Shown piece after piece: positions 36,922-45,985 of a DNA stretch of 64,000 nucleotides. Each line of letters opens with the position of its first letter. The stretch's first letter is position 1. Source of the stretch: Olivibacter sp. SDN3 (GTDB lineage Bacteria; Bacteroidota; Bacteroidia; Sphingobacteriales; Sphingobacteriaceae). The notes below the pieces were generated by a model. That model saw only the letters and a program-made list of their open reading frames with translations. It was not told the origin of the DNA and did not search any database. The stretch spans positions 4,898,001-4,962,000 of the forward strand of contig NZ_CP060497.1 of the NCBI RefSeq assembly GCF_014334135.1. Direction: 5' to 3'. A program made the translations under genes and the position numbers.

Positions 36922-38283
36922 TTATTCCGATATGGCATTAATGATGTCATATTGTGTGATGATTTCCAGCTTGCCTTCTTTATCTTCCACCAAAACAGCA
37001 TTATTATTTCGATCAATCAACGCGGATAGTTTATCGATTGACGTGTTTAGATCTACAAAAGGAAAAGGGGCTGTCATGATATGCTCAACCTTGCCCGACT
37101 TCACTACAGGATTTTCCAGCAAGGCATTTAATATATCAGCTTCGGTTACCTTTCCTACAACCATGCCTTGTTGTGTGACCGGAACCTGAGAAATATTCAA
37201 TGTTTTCATCATATTGAAAGTCTCGATAACAGATTGCTCTCCATTTACCATTACCGTGTCCTGTTCTCCTCTCAATTTCAGTATTTTTTCAGCTGTTATC
37301 TTCTTATCTTTAAGAAAACCTCTTTCACGTAGCCAATCCTCGTTAAACATCTTACCCATGTAACGTGAACCATGGTCGTGAAAGATAACTACGACCACAT
37401 CTCCCTCTTTCAATTGATCGGCAAGTTGCAACAATCCTGCTATTGCAGCCCCAGCAGAATTCCCAACAAAAATCCCCTCTTTGCGAGCAATTTCTCTAGT
37501 CATAAGAGCAGCATCTTTATCCGTTACCTTTTCAAAATAATCGATTACGTCAAAATCCACATTCTTAGGTAGAAAGTCTTCACCAATGCCTTCTGTTATA
37601 TAGGGATAGATTTCATTTTTATCAAATACGCCAGTTTCTTTATATTTCTTAAATATCGAACCATAGGAATCAATGCCCCAAATTTTAATCTCCGGATTTT
37701 TCTCTTTCAAATATTTACCCGCGCCACTGATCGTTCCCCCGGTACCAACGCCCACAAGTAGATGAGTGATTTTTCCCTCCGTCTGTTCCCAGATTTCTGG
37801 CCCAGTTTGCTCATAATGCGCTTGTGTATTTGACAAATTATCGTATTGATTGGGTTTCCAGGCATTAGATGTCTCCCGTTCGAGCCTACTTGAAACGGAA
37901 TAATACGAACGGGGATCCTCTGGTTCAACGTTTGTAGGACAAACAATTACTTCTGCTCCAAAAGCCCTTAACGCATCAATTTTTTCTTTCGATTGTTTAT
38001 CAGTTGTAGTAAAAATACATTTATATCCTTTGATTACGGCAGCCATGGCAAGTCCCATACCAGTATTCCCTGAAGTACCTTCGATAATCGTTCCACCCGG
38101 CTTTAAGAGCCCTTCGCGTTCTGCATCCTCGATCATCTTTATAGCCATACGATCTTTAATAGAATTTCCAGGATTGGTCGTCTCTATTTTGGCAAGCACA
38201 GTAGCCTTAATATCTTTGGTTAAGTTGTTTAGCTTTACCAATGGAGTATTTCCTATAGTTTCTAATATATTATTATACCACAT
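36922..38283 (-). CDS. Cystathionine beta-synthase with CBS-domain pair
   Basis: 453 residues. The PLP-dependent cysteine synthase fold carries the Schiff-base lysine at about 43 in NPGNSIKDRMA and the phosphate loop GTGGTISG. Residues about 335-453 are two CBS domains, which bind adenine nucleotides or S-adenosylmethionine in other enzymes and often regulate them. It condenses serine or an activated serine with homocysteine. EGTSGNTGMGLA is the PLP/substrate loop. A cysteine synthase role cannot be excluded from sequence alone. A promoter with 20-nt spacing lies just upstream. Confidence 0.9.
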   Translation of the reverse strand: MWYNNILETIGNTPLVKLNNLTKDIKATVLAKIETTNPGNSIKDRMAIKMIEDAEREGLLKPGGTIIEGTSGNTGMGLAMAAVIKGYKCIFTTTDKQSKEKIDALRAFGAEVIVCPTNVEPEDPRSYYSVSSRLERETSNAWKPNQYDNLSNTQAHYEQTGPEIWEQTEGKITHLLVGVGTGGTISGAGKYLKEKNPEIKIWGIDSYGSIFKKYKETGVFDKNEIYPYITEGIGEDFLPKNVDFDVIDYFEKVTDKDAALMTREIARKEGIFVGNSAGAAIAGLLQLADQLKEGDVVVVIFHDHGSRYMGKMFNEDWLRERGFLKDKKITAEKILKLRGEQDTVMVNGEQSVIETFNMMKTLNISQVPVTQQGMVVGKVTEADILNALLENPVVKSGKVEHIMTAPFPFVDLNTSIDKLSALIDRNNNAVLVEDKEGKLEIITQYDIINAISE

Positions 38284-38307
38284 GTGCTATATATTTTATC
38301 ACTTATA

Positions 38308-38339
38308 CAAAAATAACTAAATTGACTTGTTAATGCAAT
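38308..38339 (-). promoter_or_regulatory. Promoter of the cystathionine beta-synthase gene
   Basis: The minus-strand -7 box TATTTTTG (38308-38315) and ATTG -33 (38336-38339) are 20 nt apart, 25 bp before the ATG. Confidence 0.55.
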
Positions 38340-38366
38340 GATGCACCCACGAAGTGAACCACAGAT

Positions 38367-39185
38367 TTAAAACTTCAAGTGTTTTACGGTCAACCCATTA
38401 TTAATAAGCTGTTTTAATGAGTCTATCCCAATCTTTAAATGTGTTTCTACATAATTGACGGTTACAGCCGAGTCACTTTCCTGTGTTTTCACGCCTTCGG
38501 GAACCATCGGTTGGTCTGAAATAAGCAATAATGCACCTGTAGGAATTTTATTGGCAAAACCTACCGTAAATATAGTTGCTGTCTCCATATCTACGGCCAT
38601 TGCCCGCAGTGATTTTAGATATTTCTTAAAATCCTTATCGTGTTCCCAAACTCTCCTGTTTGTTGTGTAGACGGTTCCCGTCCAATAGTCGAGGCTATAA
38701 TCTCTGATAGTGGTAGAGATTGCTTTCTGCAAGGCGAACGCCGGTAGCGCTGGCACTTCTGGGTGTAAATAATCGTTAGAAGTACCTTCACCCCGAATAG
38801 CAGCAATGGGTAATACAAGATCGCCAATGTTGTTTTTCTTTTTCAAGCCCCCTGCTTTGCCTAAAAAAAGAGCAGCTTTCGGCTGTATCGCCGATAGCAG
38901 ATCCATAATAGTAGCCGCAACCGGGCTTCCCATCCCAAAATTAATAATGGTAATACCTGCAGCAGTTACACTCTGCATTGGTTTATCCAAACCATAAATA
39001 GGTGCGTTGTCATGCCACTCGGAAAAGAGTTTTAAATAATTCGAGAAATTTGCTAGCAAAATATACGCTCCAAACTCCTCCAATGGTCTTCCCGTATACC
39101 TGGGCAACCAATTTCTAACAATATCTTCTTTATTTTTGAGACCAGATTTTACAGGTGTTTCAACTTCTTTTGTTTTATTCGCCAT
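38367..39185 (-). CDS. AMP nucleosidase
   Basis: About 272 residues from ATG 39185 (MANKTKEVETP...); an in-frame upstream ATG at 39275 adds 30 residues that run into the clpX terminator and is less likely. The PNP/UDP-phosphorylase fold shows IVRNWLPRYTGRPLEEFG, the LFLGKAGGLKKKN loop and AVDMETATIFTVGFAN, the conserved nucleoside-binding Glu region. The enzyme hydrolyses AMP to adenine and ribose 5-phosphate. It is transcribed in the same direction as clpX but separated from it by a hairpin. Confidence 0.88.
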   Translation of the reverse strand: MANKTKEVETPVKSGLKNKEDIVRNWLPRYTGRPLEEFGAYILLANFSNYLKLFSEWHDNAPIYGLDKPMQSVTAAGITIINFGMGSPVAATIMDLLSAIQPKAALFLGKAGGLKKKNNIGDLVLPIAAIRGEGTSNDYLHPEVPALPAFALQKAISTTIRDYSLDYWTGTVYTTNRRVWEHDKDFKKYLKSLRAMAVDMETATIFTVGFANKIPTGALLLISDQPMVPEGVKTQESDSAVTVNYVETHLKIGIDSLKQLINNGLTVKHLKF

Positions 39186-39283
39186 AATATCATCTTTTAG
39201 AAAAAATCGCCCAAGCTTAAAGCAACGGCTGAATGGGTATGGATCATTAAAATATGCGTAACCCGCAAAATTCAATATACAAA

Positions 39284-39310
39284 AAATCCCCCGATTTTAG
39301 CGGGGGATTT
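39284..39310 (-). terminator. clpX terminator
   Basis: AAATCCCCCG / CGGGGGATTT, 10-bp perfect arms with a 7-nt loop, 8 bp past the clpX stop and followed on minus by a six-T run. Confidence 0.88.
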
Positions 39311-39317
39311 ACAACCT

Positions 39318-40562
39318 TTATGCTACCTGCAATTTCTTCAGGTCAGATTTTTCGAATTTCTGTTTTGCATAATCCAAGGTAACGAAAAGATCTCCTCCCC
39401 CCTCCTTGTCTTTAGACGGTATTTCGAACATGGCATCTAACATTATGGCCTCACAAATGGCTCGTAGCCCTCTGGCACCCAGTTTAAATTCATTTGCTTT
39501 ATCAACAATAAACTCATAAACTTCCGGTTCGAACTGTAGTTTTATATGTTCGTAGTCAAATAATTTCTGATATTGCTTGATCAGCGCATTTTTTGGTTGC
39601 GTAAGAATACTGAGCAAAGTATCTCTATCTAATGGGTTTAGATAAGTAACAACGGGTAACCGTCCGATAAGCTCAGGTATTAATCCGAAAGCCTTTAAAT
39701 CCTGTGGTGTTATATATTTATAAAGATTATTTAAATCTATCTCCGCTTGATCCTGATTCATCTTGTATCCAACAGTTTGCGCACGCATACGATTGGCTAT
39801 CTTTTTCTGTATACCATCAAAAGCACCTCCACAGATGAAAAGAATATTACTGGTATTCACTGCTATCATCTTTTGGTCGGGATGTTTTCTACCCCCTTGA
39901 GGCGGCACATTAACTACAGTACCTTCTAAAATTTTCAAAAGAGCCTGCTGTACTCCCTCTCCCGACACATCTCTTGTAATAGATGGATTATCACTTTTGC
40001 GAGCGATTTTATCTATTTCATCGATATAGATAATTCCACGCTCCGCTGAAGCAACATCATAATCAGCTGCCTGCAATAATCTTGTTAAAATACTTTCGAC
40101 ATCTTCTCCCACATAACCAGCTTCTGTCAAAACAGTAGCATCGCAAATGCAGAAAGGCACGTTCAGTACTTTGGCAATTGTCTTTGCTAACAAGGTTTTT
40201 CCAGTTCCAGTCTCTCCAACCATAATGATATTGGATTTTTCTATTTCTATCTCATCTTTTTCTATCTTTTGGTTTAACCGCTTATAGTGGTTATAAACCG
40301 CTACAGAAAGAACCTTTTTAGCGTCATCTTGTCCAATAACATACTGATCTAAATGTGACTTTATTTCAGCAGGTTTCAACAATTTCAATGCCGCTTGTAC
40401 ACTTTTATTTTTACGTAAGGTGAGCTCCTCGGCCAAAATCTCGTTTGCCTGTGTAACGCATCGATCACATATATGGGCATCATTACCCGCAATGAGCATC
40501 AATGTCTCGGACTTTCGCAAACCACAAAATGAACAAGTAACTTCTCTTGAATTCTTTGCCAT
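39318..40562 (-). CDS. clpX: ATP-dependent protease ATPase subunit ClpX
   Basis: 414 residues. Four cysteines at 10, 13, 32 and 35 (CSFCG...ICDRC) form the N-terminal zinc-binding domain. The AAA+ core has Walker [10 protein letters not shown] (about 116), Walker [13 protein letters not shown], and the RKHPDQ and GRLPVV segments; the C-terminal sensor 2 is [10 protein letters not shown]. ClpX unfolds substrates and feeds them to ClpP. The clpP stop is 1 bp before its start codon, so clpP and clpX are co-transcribed. Confidence 0.96.
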   Translation of the reverse strand: MAKNSREVTCSFCGLRKSETLMLIAGNDAHICDRCVTQANEILAEELTLRKNKSVQAALKLLKPAEIKSHLDQYVIGQDDAKKVLSVAVYNHYKRLNQKIEKDEIEIEKSNIIMVGETGTGKTLLAKTIAKVLNVPFCICDATVLTEAGYVGEDVESILTRLLQAADYDVASAERGIIYIDEIDKIARKSDNPSITRDVSGEGVQQALLKILEGTVVNVPPQGGRKHPDQKMIAVNTSNILFICGGAFDGIQKKIANRMRAQTVGYKMNQDQAEIDLNNLYKYITPQDLKAFGLIPELIGRLPVVTYLNPLDRDTLLSILTQPKNALIKQYQKLFDYEHIKLQFEPEVYEFIVDKANEFKLGARGLRAICEAIMLDAMFEIPSKDKEGGGDLFVTLDYAKQKFEKSDLKKLQVA

Positions 40563-40563
40563 T

Positions 40564-41259
40564 TTATTTATCCTTCTTTCCTGTTAATACCTCATCAATC
40601 ATGCCGTTTTCTTTAGCCTCCGATGAAGTCATCCAAAAATCACGATCCGAAGCCTTTTCAACCCAATCGTAGGGCTGCCCCGAGTGATCAGCAATTATCT
40701 GATAAAGTTCTTTTTTCAACTTCAGCATCTCGCGAAGATTAATTTCCATATCAGCCGCAACACCCTGCGCACCTCCCGAAGGTTGATGAATCATCACACG
40801 GGAATGTTTTAAAGCTGCTCGCTTTCCTTTTGCCCCAGCGACTAACAATACAGCACCCATAGAAGCCGCCATACCGGTACAGATGGTAGCAACATCGGGA
40901 GCTATGTACTGCATGGTATCATAGATACCTAACCCTGCATACACGCTGCCACCTGGGGAGTTAATATAAATCTGAATATCCCGATGTGCGTCGGCAGATT
41001 GTAAAAATAGCAGCTGCGCCTGTATAATATTAGCCACTTGGTCAGTAACAGCATCGCCTAAAAATATAATCCTATCCATCATCAAACGAGAAAAAACGTC
41101 CATCTGGGCTACATTTAGTTGACGTTCTTCTATAATGTATGGAGTTAATGACACAGGCGATTGTTGTTCTACCTTATTGATAAATTTATCTACATGCTGG
41201 CTCCCGATACGATGGTGCTTAACAGCGTATTTTCGGAATTCATTTTTATCTATATTCAT
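40564..41259 (-). CDS. clpP: ATP-dependent Clp protease proteolytic subunit ClpP
   Basis: 231 residues, slightly longer than E. coli ClpP because of an N-terminal extension of about 25 residues. The catalytic triad is visible: Ser133 in GMAASMGAV, His158 in VMIHQPSGG, Asp207 in [25 protein letters not shown] is the oxyanion-loop region. It is followed directly by clpX, and a trigger factor gene lies upstream behind a terminator, the usual tig-clpP-clpX order. The start could lie slightly inside; no RBS decides it. Confidence 0.95.
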   Translation of the reverse strand: MNIDKNEFRKYAVKHHRIGSQHVDKFINKVEQQSPVSLTPYIIEERQLNVAQMDVFSRLMMDRIIFLGDAVTDQVANIIQAQLLFLQSADAHRDIQIYINSPGGSVYAGLGIYDTMQYIAPDVATICTGMAASMGAVLLVAGAKGKRAALKHSRVMIHQPSGGAQGVAADMEINLREMLKLKKELYQIIADHSGQPYDWVEKASDRDFWMTSSEAKENGMIDEVLTGKKDK

Positions 41260-41479
41260 ACGATTTTACTTTTTTGCCTAGCTAAGATATAAGATTAATT
41301 CTAAAATCTATAATCACAGACAACTTGATCACATTTTTTACCTGGCACATATACAAAGAGTACGCCAACACCCTGATTGACACATTTTCAAGAAAACCAC
41401 CTGACAATCTGCCTGCATTTATTCTAAACCTGACAAGATCTTCCTTGAACCAAGATAAAATCAAAATCGGACCAAACTA

Positions 41480-41515
41480 AAAAGGCCGCCCATTAATAAC
41501 GATGGACGGCCTTTT
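41480..41515 (-). terminator. Trigger factor gene terminator
   Basis: AAAAGGCCGCCCAT and ATGGACGGCCTTTT pair over 14 bp with one mismatch, 20 bp after the tig stop. TTAGTTTGG follows on minus. The remaining 220 bp to clpP show no ORF worth calling. Confidence 0.8.
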
Positions 41516-41534
41516 GTTATCTCTTTGTAAGAAA

Positions 41535-42878
41535 TTACTTTAGTTCCAAAAACTTGTTATAATCGATATCCTTCTTATTCAGTTTAACAACTCCTTTTAA
41601 AAAGTCAAATACTTTCAAGGCCTTTACTTCCTCAAAAAGCCTGTTTGCCTGTTCCTTATCCTGTAAAAACTGAACAGTATACTGAGATAGCTGCTCTTCA
41701 CTTACCGGCTGCGGACTATACATTTTGAACTGCGCTGCAATGCGCTCCTTTGCAAGTTTAAATACCTCTTCGTATTTAATCTCCAACTTATTCTCCGTGA
41801 TGATTTTATTTTCAATCAAGGTCCACTTCAGGTTCTTCACAAAATCTTCATATCCTTCATTTAATTCCTCATCGGTCAATTTCTCATTCGTAGCTTTCAA
41901 CCAACGCTTCAAAAATTCGTCTGGAAACTTGACGTCCACTTTCTCCATACCCAAAGTGTATAGATCATTTTGCAAACGCTGATCTGAATTCTGCACTAGC
42001 ATAGATTCCACCTCGGTTGTTACACGAGCCCTAAATTCCTCTTCCGTTTTTACTTCACCCTCACCAAAAAGTTTATCAAAAAATTCTTGATTAAGATCGG
42101 CTTCTTCTAATCTATTTACATTTTTAACGACTAACTTGAAAGTTGTGTCTGCCAAGCTCGCAACCTCTTCTTCTGTAATATTCAGTAATTTCGCGATGGC
42201 CTCATCGTTAAAAGCCTTTTTAAGATCAATACTAACCTCATCGTCCTTCTTCAGCCCGATCAATGCCTTCTTAGTTTTCTTATCCTCCACCAAATCCGTA
42301 CGAACTGATGCTGTATTTTCTATACCACCTTCTAAAGGATTACCTTCCTTATCAAGCTGGGTAAGCGTACTGTACAAGACATCTCCATCTTCAGCGACCT
42401 CTGGATTGGTCATTTTACCATAACTCTTGCGTAAGTTTTTTATACGTGAAGCTAAAGTTTCTTCATCCACTTTAATGTCATACTGTGTCAATTTATCTTT
42501 TTCACTGAAGGGCGCTTCAAACGTTGGTGCCAGACCTATTTCATACTGGAACTTAAATTCATCATTAAAATCCCATTTGTATTCTGTAGTATCCCCTTCT
42601 TTTGGTAAAGGCTGACCCAATACTTCAATTTTATTCTCACTCAAGTAGTTATTCAGACTGTCACTTACCAAGCGATTAATCTCATCAAAAAGAATGGCCT
42701 TTCCATAGGTTTTCTTAATATGTGAAGTGGGTACCATCCCTGGACGGAAGCCAGGTAATTTTGCTTTCTTCGCTTGTTCCTTAATTGCCTTGTTTACACT
42801 CTCCGTATAATCTGCAGGAACAACATCTACATTGATAACTGCATTCAGGTCGTCTACTTTCTCCTGTGAAATGTTCAT
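41535..42878 (-). CDS. tig: Trigger factor
   Basis: 447 residues from ATG 42878 (MNISQEKVDDLNAVINVDV). An upstream in-frame ATG at 42938 would put the start at the end of the tRNA-Leu terminator and is rejected. The ribosome-binding signature is seen as KAKLPGFRPGMVPTSHIKKT. The middle region is a diverged FKBP-like domain and the C-terminal arms are helical. Trigger factor is the first chaperone met by nascent chains at the ribosome exit. The Bacteroidota form has weak PPIase conservation, as here. Confidence 0.93.
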   Translation of the reverse strand: MNISQEKVDDLNAVINVDVVPADYTESVNKAIKEQAKKAKLPGFRPGMVPTSHIKKTYGKAILFDEINRLVSDSLNNYLSENKIEVLGQPLPKEGDTTEYKWDFNDEFKFQYEIGLAPTFEAPFSEKDKLTQYDIKVDEETLASRIKNLRKSYGKMTNPEVAEDGDVLYSTLTQLDKEGNPLEGGIENTASVRTDLVEDKKTKKALIGLKKDDEVSIDLKKAFNDEAIAKLLNITEEEVASLADTTFKLVVKNVNRLEEADLNQEFFDKLFGEGEVKTEEEFRARVTTEVESMLVQNSDQRLQNDLYTLGMEKVDVKFPDEFLKRWLKATNEKLTDEELNEGYEDFVKNLKWTLIENKIITENKLEIKYEEVFKLAKERIAAQFKMYSPQPVSEEQLSQYTVQFLQDKEQANRLFEEVKALKVFDFLKGVVKLNKKDIDYNKFLELK

Positions 42879-42908
42879 TAGTTGCGTTTTAATATGCTCA
42901 ATACAAAA

Positions 42909-42935
42909 ATTCCCCCCGATGTTGTCGGGAGGAAT
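42909..42935 (-). terminator. Terminator of tRNA-Leu(UAG)
   Basis: Minus-strand stem ATTCCTCCCGA / TCGGGGGGAAT with a 5-nt loop and one mismatch, followed by TTTTTG. It starts 5 bp beyond the tRNA 3' end. Confidence 0.85.
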
Positions 42936-42939
42936 CAAG

Positions 42940-43021
42940 TGCGGAAGAAGGGACTCGAACCCCCACGCCTCTCGGCGCCAGATCCTAAGTCTGGTGCGGC
43001 TACCAATTACGCCACTTCCGC
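42940..43021 (-). tRNA. tRNA-Leu, anticodon UAG
   Basis: 82 nt. Acceptor GCGGAAG pairs with CTTCCGC, discriminator A; the anticodon stem CCAGA/TCTGG closes the loop CTTAGGA with anticodon TAG, reading CUA-family leucine codons. The T-arm GGGGGTTCGAGTCCC and a long variable arm fit a class II leucine tRNA. CCA is not encoded. A well-formed promoter lies 25 bp upstream. Confidence 0.95.
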
Positions 43022-43045
43022 AGTACTTAGTGTTATTTTGGATTG

Positions 43046-43077
43046 CAAAACTAATACATTATACCCTTCTCTCCAAA
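43046..43077 (-). promoter_or_regulatory. Promoter of tRNA-Leu(UAG)
   Basis: Minus-strand -7 box TAGTTTTG (43046-43053) and -33 TTTG (43074-43077) are 20 nt apart, an exact match to the Bacteroidota consensus. Confidence 0.75.
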
Positions 43078-43142
43078 TATTTTTAAAAGAAATTGATACG
43101 CCTCATCCTAATAAGCTGATTTATGGGGTATTATTTTTCCTA

Positions 43143-43718
43143 TCAAACTAATTTGCGGCAATATTCCTTTAATTGCGCATCAGAAAGTACTGCCGTAACG
43201 GAATTTGTTTCTATTGCTGCTTTAGGCATAACATCCACCTCTGCGAATTCAGGATTTTGAACCAATGTTACTCCGCCATATCTGTGTACGGCGCGGAGGC
43301 CCTCCGCACCATCCTTATTTGCTCCTGACAATAAAATAGCAACTAATTTATCTTGAAAGACTTCGGCCGCGCTTTGCAATGACACATCAATTGACGGCCT
43401 ACAATAGTTCACCGGTTCTGAAACGTCCAGTGCCACTGTCTTATCGGTTTCAATCAATAAATGGTATCCCCCCGGCACAAAATATATTATCCCAGGTGTT
43501 AGTTTTTCTTTTTCTTCAGCCTCCTTAGCCCGCAATCTACATTTCTGTTGCACCATTTCCTCCAACGTACTATGGAACTTATCATTTCTATGGATAATTA
43601 CCAATATAGCAAATGATATATCCGACTTAAGTTCCTGCAACAATTCCATCAACAACATTACACCTCCGGCAGAGCAGGCTATAACTAATAGATCAATCTG
43701 TTTATCCTGATCATACAT
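43143..43718 (-). CDS. Stand-alone CheB-like methylesterase
   Basis: 191 residues made only of the CheB catalytic domain with no receiver. The triad can be placed: Ser16 in IACSAGGV, His43 in IIHRNDKFH, and the Asp in LLSGANKDGAEGLRA. CheB removes methyl groups from chemoreceptor glutamates. In Bacteroidota such free-standing copies often sit near CheR and hybrid kinases, but none of these is in the window and no receptor gene is close, so a non-chemotactic role is possible. Confidence 0.87.
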   Translation of the reverse strand: MYDQDKQIDLLVIACSAGGVMLLMELLQELKSDISFAILVIIHRNDKFHSTLEEMVQQKCRLRAKEAEEKEKLTPGIIYFVPGGYHLLIETDKTVALDVSEPVNYCRPSIDVSLQSAAEVFQDKLVAILLSGANKDGAEGLRAVHRYGGVTLVQNPEFAEVDVMPKAAIETNSVTAVLSDAQLKEYCRKLV

Positions 43719-44144
43719 GTCTATCTCCCCGCATCTTCAATATTTTTTAAGCAGTGTACAACCTATACCCGCACTGGTAGGCAATTTACGCAGACTGTAA
43801 TTAAAATACAATATTATCACAAGGTGTTTACATAATATTTGCCTTAGCTAAACGGTTAACTATTCACTTTAATTGCCATGCTAAACTTAGCGAAAGCCCT
43901 CTACTTCTTTGTAAAGTATGCGCAGTAGTATACAGAATTAATGCACTTGACAACACGTCGTTTCGTTGACTAAAAACATGAAGCCATTACTATTATTACT
44001 TTTCTTTTTTATATACATTTGCGGGACTACTATTAAGAATTATTATAAATAAACACCAGGATACAGAAGCATAATAGTAGAAAAATACTACGATACAGTT
44101 AATTCAAATGCGTATCGAATTTTTTTATTATCATTTTTTTGATC
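43719..44144. other. 426-bp spacer between divergent cheB and araC-type genes
   Basis: Low-GC and without a convincing gene. A TACATTTG box at 44014-44021 on plus could be the -7 element of the AraC-type gene, though no matching -33 is seen. A 24-codon frame at 43978-44052 with a hydrophobic start overlaps this box and is listed among the rejected items. Confidence 0.35.
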
Positions 44145-45128
44145 ATGACAAAAAAAATAGGTTTAGCAATGTTTCAGGAAATATTCAGAGCTGAAGCAAT
44201 AACGAATATGTCAGATGCCTATATTACAGACGAGGTTTACACAATTAACCATCTTCATCTAAGTGCAAAGCATCGGATTATTAAATTTGAAGGAATTTCT
44301 ATCATTTATCGTGATTGGCAATTGCCTGCACCTATATCCCTATTAACTAAGCACGAAAGACCTTTTTTAAAAATGCAATTTGAAATTGAGGGGTATTCTG
44401 ATTTCGTAAGTGATGTAAGTATACCCTACAAAAGTATTGAGATACCTAACGGCAGGCATACTTTACTTTTCTTGCCTGAAGTAACTGGCACACTATACTA
44501 CCCCAATTCACGTAAGGTATTAGATGTCATATTCACGAAAGAATACATTTCTGATCTTTTTGGAAATGATCTCCGTTGCCTGCTCCATTTCGGAAAAAGT
44601 ATTGAAAACGGACAACCTTCGCTAATTGGCAACAACAGCTTGTTTATCACCAATCAGATGAAACGGATTATCGCCGAAATCTTGCATTGTACCTATCATG
44701 GGATCTTTAAAAAAACCTATATTGAAGCTAAAATCGTAGAGCTTCTAAATCTGCAGATTGATCAATTTACAAATACGAACATCTCCGCTACCAATACGAT
44801 CAAATTGCATAAGGAGGACATTGACAAGTTGTACTATCTGAAGGAAATCATTGATAAAAAACCAGGAGCGAACTATTCACTTATGCAACTCGCAGAAATT
44901 GGCGGATTTAACGATTTTAAACTAAAAAAAGGTTTTAAACAATTGTTTGGTAATACTGTGTTCGGATATATCAATGATGTAAGGATGGAAAAATCGCATG
45001 AGTTGTTGCGAGAGGGAAAAATGAGTATTGCCAATATAGCATTTCTAATGGGTTATAAATATCCACACCATTTCTCCAAAACCTTCAAAAAGAAATTCGG
45101 CTATTTACCAAAAGAAGTAAAAGCCTAA
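44145..45128 (+). CDS. AraC-family transcriptional regulator
   Basis: 327 residues from ATG 44145; a TTG two codons upstream is less likely. The C-terminal about 100 residues form the double helix-turn-helix: YSLMQLAEIGGFNDFKLKKGF, FGYINDVRMEKSHELLREG and SIANIAFLMGYKYPHHFSKTFKKKFG. The N-terminal part (about 1-220) does not look like a canonical cupin and is unassigned. This type is common in Bacteroidota near siderophore or xenobiotic genes. No obvious target gene is adjacent. A strong terminator follows at 45338. Confidence 0.88.
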   Translation: MTKKIGLAMFQEIFRAEAITNMSDAYITDEVYTINHLHLSAKHRIIKFEGISIIYRDWQLPAPISLLTKHERPFLKMQFEIEGYSDFVSDVSIPYKSIEIPNGRHTLLFLPEVTGTLYYPNSRKVLDVIFTKEYISDLFGNDLRCLLHFGKSIENGQPSLIGNNSLFITNQMKRIIAEILHCTYHGIFKKTYIEAKIVELLNLQIDQFTNTNISATNTIKLHKEDIDKLYYLKEIIDKKPGANYSLMQLAEIGGFNDFKLKKGFKQLFGNTVFGYINDVRMEKSHELLREGKMSIANIAFLMGYKYPHHFSKTFKKKFGYLPKEVKA

Positions 45129-45337
45129 AAAAGGCTGATGATCTATTTTGTTTTTGGAAGAAAAAAGGGTGTTTAATTTAGTGTTTATCATCCGAAACTA
45201 CCTTTTAGTGTAAGGAAAACACCTATTGGTGTAAATTTTTCGTTTTTTTGAATTGAAACCGTTTAATTAGCATTAGTTTTTATATCCATAAGGCATTTAG
45301 CTCATTAGGTTAGGTTGATTAAAAAACAGTAGTTTTT

Positions 45338-45367
45338 AACCTCACTTCCCCAAAGTGAGGTTTTTTT
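45338..45367 (+). terminator. Terminator downstream of the AraC-type gene
   Basis: AACCTCACTT and AAAGTGAGGTT pair with a short C-rich loop, followed by a run of T. It lies about 210 bp past the stop, so a longer 3' transcript or a small RNA between them is possible. Confidence 0.8.
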
Positions 45368-45588
45368 ATTTTCTATAAATTAGCTCAACTACACGTTGAT
45401 TCACCCAAACGGCATTATGGAAAGCTTATCATACTAAAATCATTTCGTCTATTGCATCATCATCTTGTTATCCGTTTTGCATGAGATAGATGAGCCTGTA
45501 AATGGAAACGGATGTAAAAGGAATTTATTACAACAATAGGATATACCTATTCGCTACAGATCGCAAGAGCCAAGGCAGGGATAAAAAA

Positions 45589-45616
45589 ATCGTCTGTAAA
45601 ACATTTTACAGACGAT
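45589..45616 (-). terminator. Palindromic terminator of the lipocalin operon
   Basis: ATCGTCTGTAAAA and TTTTACAGACGAT are perfect 13-bp arms with a 2-nt centre. On minus a TTTTTTTAT tract follows, giving a good intrinsic terminator about 95 bp after the gene ending at 45710. Confidence 0.75.
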
Positions 45617-45709
45617 CATCCAATTTTAAGTACCGTCCAGGGGGAATACTTTCAACATTTGAAACGCTTTTTAAGGCTTATTGAACCTAATTAATACAAG
45701 ATTTGAAGA

Positions 45710-45985
45710 TTACTGTATTTCTTCATTCCTGAATGTTCGAGTATCAATTTTCAGAATATTATCATGTTGATTCGTAATGACGCTTTCAACATATTCATTC
45801 TCCTTCAGCTGTCTCCTGTACTTGCTGCACATCTGTTGATAAAGCTGTTTTACTTTTCTGCGATCGCGGTATCGGACTAGGTATCCCTTTGCTTCACTAA
45901 GGCCAAATCCAATTACTGCACCAACAATACGTTCAATGATACATAGCCTACTACGTATATAAAATTTAGACCCAGCCAAAAACAA
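45710..45985 (-). CDS. Hypothetical protein, 91 aa
   Basis: I do not recognise this protein. It starts at the base following the lipocalin stop codon, so coupling is likely. The N-terminal third has a hydrophobic, Gly-rich stretch (IERIVGAVIGFGLSEAKGYL); the rest is charged (RYRDRRKVKQLYQQM, CSKYRRQLKENEYVE) and probably helical. It could be a small membrane-associated protein or the tail of a decayed gene. The codon use is ordinary and a terminator follows. Confidence 0.45.
   Translation of the reverse strand: MFLAGSKFYIRSRLCIIERIVGAVIGFGLSEAKGYLVRYRDRRKVKQLYQQMCSKYRRQLKENEYVESVITNQHDNILKIDTRTFRNEEIQ

Larger units (their letters stand above)
45129..45709. other. 581-bp spacer with two hairpins
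   Basis: No credible ORF; a 60-codon plus frame at 45502-45684 spans a palindrome and is rejected. The first part carries scattered GTGT/ACAC words (AATTTAGTGTTT, CTTTTAGTGTAAG, ATTGGTGTAAAT), then the AraC-gene terminator at 45338, then a palindrome at 45589 acting for the minus-strand genes. Confidence 0.45.

Noticed and set aside
41282-41464. 60-aa frame between tig and clpP
   Set aside because: Low-quality composition, no start signal, and the position fits the clpP promoter region.
43978-44052. 24-codon hydrophobic frame (MKPLLLLLFFFIYICG...)
   Set aside because: It looks like a tiny lipoprotein signal, but AT-rich DNA yields Leu/Phe runs easily and a TACATTTG promoter box for the AraC gene lies inside it.
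45502-45684. 60-aa plus-strand frame
   Set aside because: It runs across the perfect palindrome at 45589-45616, which is better explained as a terminator for the opposite strand.
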